Source of the DNA: Anthonomus grandis grandis
Lineage: Eukaryota > Arthropoda > Insecta > Coleoptera > Curculionidae
NCBI RefSeq assembly: GCF_022605725.1
Contig: NC_065551.1
Location: forward strand, 27,032,001 to 27,096,000
Direction: 5' to 3'
Length of the DNA stretch: 64,000 bases
Shown here: one piece after another, positions 61,766 through 64,000 of the stretch
Layout of the letters: every line of letters begins with the position of its first letter
Position numbering within the stretch: position 1 is the first letter of the stretch
Made by a program: the position numbers and the translations under genes
Notes under the pieces: model-generated
What the model was told of the DNA's origin: nothing
The model's database searches: none
Seen by the model: only the letters and a program-made list of their open reading frames with translations

Positions 61766-63800
61766 GGGTTACCAGATCAAAACTTGCCTATCCAGGACAA
61801 GCCCTAACAAAAATCTGGATTTTGGTGTTTTCTTGATGAAAAACATTTTGTCGAGATGAACTTTGATTTTTACTAATAAAACAAAACCAAAATCATATTT
61901 TTCAAAAGTTTTATTTATTTAAACTTAATAAACTTGATTAGAAACTGAGTTACAAAGTACACATATAATTCAATAACAAAACAAAAATAATTCAATCACT
62001 TTAAAGATACTTTTCACTGCTTTGTATTTTGTTTAAAAGAGTTAAATTTTCTGGCAAAAGCATAAAATCATAAAACTCTAAACAACTCATATGTTTGAAA
62101 TCTCAGAAGATAAAAGCAGTCTATTTCTTTCTTTGGTCCACTGAGCAAAACAAGTGAAAATATTCTTTCCACATTGGCATTGTGAGATGGGATTGCAAAA
62201 AGAAATTCGGCTGCTTTTAGTAATTGTGAAAATATTTCTTCAGAAATACTCTCATTAAAGTATTTTGCCAATTTTTTGTTAGTAGGCAAATTGTGGTCAT
62301 TAGAGTCAAACTTTTCCATTATATATTTTTTTAAGTTACAAAATTCATCAAAAAATTTAGTGTCATCGATTTCGACTCCTTTTGATGTTAAATATACTAA
62401 TGAGGGCATAACATCCCTGTTCCAATCATAATTAGTAATATCATTTAAGCTCATCCATTTGAAATATATACTCTATAATAACTCTAATTTTATTTGGTCA
62501 CATTCGCGTTCTAAACCATTTTCAATGCACTTATTAAAAATTTGTCGAACTTTTAAAGGAATGAATTTGTTAACTGCTTTTTCTTCTAAGTAAAAATAAT
62601 ATTTTCTAAAATTGCCATTGTTTCCACTACAGAATTGTTCTGACGTTCAATCTTTTCTATATTTGTATGGAAAACAGACATCAAAGAATGGACAAGAAAA
62701 AGATGAACTCTGAAAAATCATTTTCAAAAAATTATGTAAGTATATGAGGAACATCCTCTTGAGACAAGAAATATGCCTTGAGAGCGTGAAACATTTTTAA
62801 AATCCTTTCAATAGTGGGAAACAATCTAGTTTTAGAGTGGTATAAAAGAGTCTCATGTTCTGTGCCCACAAATTCACAAAATTCTTGCTGCACTGCATTA
62901 TTGATTACATGAGAGGGACAACCTACACCAACCAAATTTTGATTAACTTTAGATTTTAATTTATTAAAAACATTATTTTGATCTTTTCTGCCTATGTCAC
63001 CAAAATTTGTATTGCAATTATCCCCTGAGAATGCGACACATTTTTTTTCTAAATTGTTTCTGCTGTTTCGTTTGGAGCACTCCTAATGTCTAATAATTTA
63101 GTTTGATTTCCTCCAGTTTTATAAAGAAAATACTGTATCAGCATTGGAAACATTTTTAGTGCTTTATGATTGCTTGCATCTGTAACTACACCAATATATG
63201 AAATCTTGTTTTTGTTTATTTCATGGAGAGTCATTTCAAGAGTATATGGTCCAATTACACTATTTATAATAGCCTCGACCTTAGTTTGTCCACAGGTAAC
63301 CTTTTGGCTTTTGGCTTTAACCTTCTGGGCTATTGCCGAATCATGGTAAGTTGCTTTATTTAACTAACAACAAAAACATACAATTATTGTAAACTACACA
63401 CATAAAATAATAATTAAAAATGTACCTTGGTTGTACAATCCATGGACTTATATAAAATTGGTGATGGCAAACTGTATGGAAAGCTAATGTTGCTTCAGCA
63501 GCTTTTATTGATTTGGTTTCTCCAGAAGTTACCACAAAATTTTGAAGGCCAGAAGTTCCGGCTTGAGCTCTTTGAACATTTGTTTGTGTTTTTCTTTATT
63601 TATATGTGTCTCAATATCAAGCTTGCCTTTATGAGCAATTGATATTGAAGAATTGCACACATTACAAATTACCTCACTGGTGGTTTTTCCTTTCTTAAAG
63701 GAAGGGTATAACCGAAAAATTTCATCTGAATAAGTACATTTGCGTTTTGGCATCACCAAAAACCAATTTCAGACTTTTAACAAGATATAATTAAAAATCT
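61766..63800 (-). mobile_element. hAT transposon, degenerate
   Basis: One end at about 61766 reads TAGGGTTACCAGATC, similar to hAT tips (CAGGGTTACCAG...). The other end was not found by eye. It encloses a minus-strand hAT transposase pseudogene. Borders are approximate. Confidence 0.5.
62068..63759 (-). pseudogene. hAT transposase pseudogene with BED finger
   Basis: Minus strand, in order: a BED-type zinc finger (ICNVCNSSISIAHKGKLDIE, then THINKEKH) from ATG 63759; an AAEATLAF.TVCHHQFYI segment in a shifted frame; SYIGVVTDASNHKALKMFPM (first catalytic aspartate region); CPSHVINNAVQQ and HSKTRLFPTIERIL; then the C-terminal dimerisation domain AAEFLFAIPSHNANVERIFS ending at 62068. Frames change at least four times and stops intervene. 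Order and motifs are those of hAT (ZBED-like) transposases. It sits in an intron in opposite orientation to the host gene. Confidence 0.8.
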
Positions 63801-64000
63801 TCACTAATAAAACCTAAAAAGTCGTGAAGTGCTTAACGTTACCATAAACACTGTGAAAATAATGCAAATAAATGCATTGGGGATTCCCTGAAAGAAAAAA
63901 ACCTCTTGCCGCCCATGCCGCTATAGACGATACCTTTGCGACGCCACTTTATTTTTTCCCATAAAGACTAAAGGTGAATTTTTACTACTAAATTTATCGG

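Noticed and set aside
1..64000. CRISPR arrays, tRNA or rRNA genes
   Set aside because: None seen on either strand; the sequence is eukaryotic and lacks regular direct repeats with unique spacers or recognisable tRNA A/B boxes in a cloverleaf.

Overview
This is a eukaryotic, AT-rich genomic window from an insect. Genes are split by canonical GT-AG introns, many only 50-70 nt long. The first 27 kb hold the single-copy muscle myosin heavy chain gene (Mhc) with the mutually exclusive exon clusters typical of arthropods. The rest carries ordinary insect genes embedded in transposon debris. I think a holometabolous insect, perhaps a beetle, is likely, but the sequence does not settle this.

Layout. 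1-2080: AT-rich flank. 2080-27520 (+): Mhc, with a predicted non-coding first exon ending at 2256, the start codon at 5300, and two alternative C-termini (stops at 25861 and 27110). I resolved 24 coding positions. Seven of them have alternatives: N-terminal exon 3 (2), ATP-lip exon 7 (5), relay exon 9 (6), loop 2 (2), converter exon 11 (3), rod hinge exon 15 (2) and tail exon 18/19 (2). Any one choice per cluster keeps frame and gives 1961 codons with the long tail, the expected size for insect Mhc. An internal unit, myosin rod protein (MRP), starts at 20798. It reads 113 codons straight out of the 3' end of an Mhc intron into the shared rod exons.

32626-34256 (+): cytochrome b5-related desaturase-like protein (Cyt-b5-r), the gene known to lie beside Mhc in Drosophila. 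37559-42862 (+): PIG-X, a GPI mannosyltransferase subunit, with a 4.3 kb first intron that holds a degenerate DNA transposon. 43210-50597 (-): vitamin K epoxide reductase (Vkor), tail-to-tail with PIG-X, with a 6.8 kb first intron that holds a 4.26 kb pogo/Tigger element and LINE fragments. 60231-60482 (+): first coding exon of an AUTS2/Tay-like gene that continues past the window.

Mobile elements dominate 44-64 kb. The clearest are: a pogo/Tigger element with 27 bp terminal inverted repeats and LINE sequence inside it; a second pogo-like pseudogene split by a fold-back element that itself contains a smaller MITE-like element (three nested layers, with the outer TA target site still readable); a Tc1 element with an open DD34E transposase that lacks an ATG start; a hAT pseudogene; and several 5'-truncated LINE pieces. 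Mhc and Cyt-b5-r are probably both muscle genes. The other host genes have general roles: GPI anchoring in the ER, vitamin K redox cycling in the ER, and nuclear regulation.
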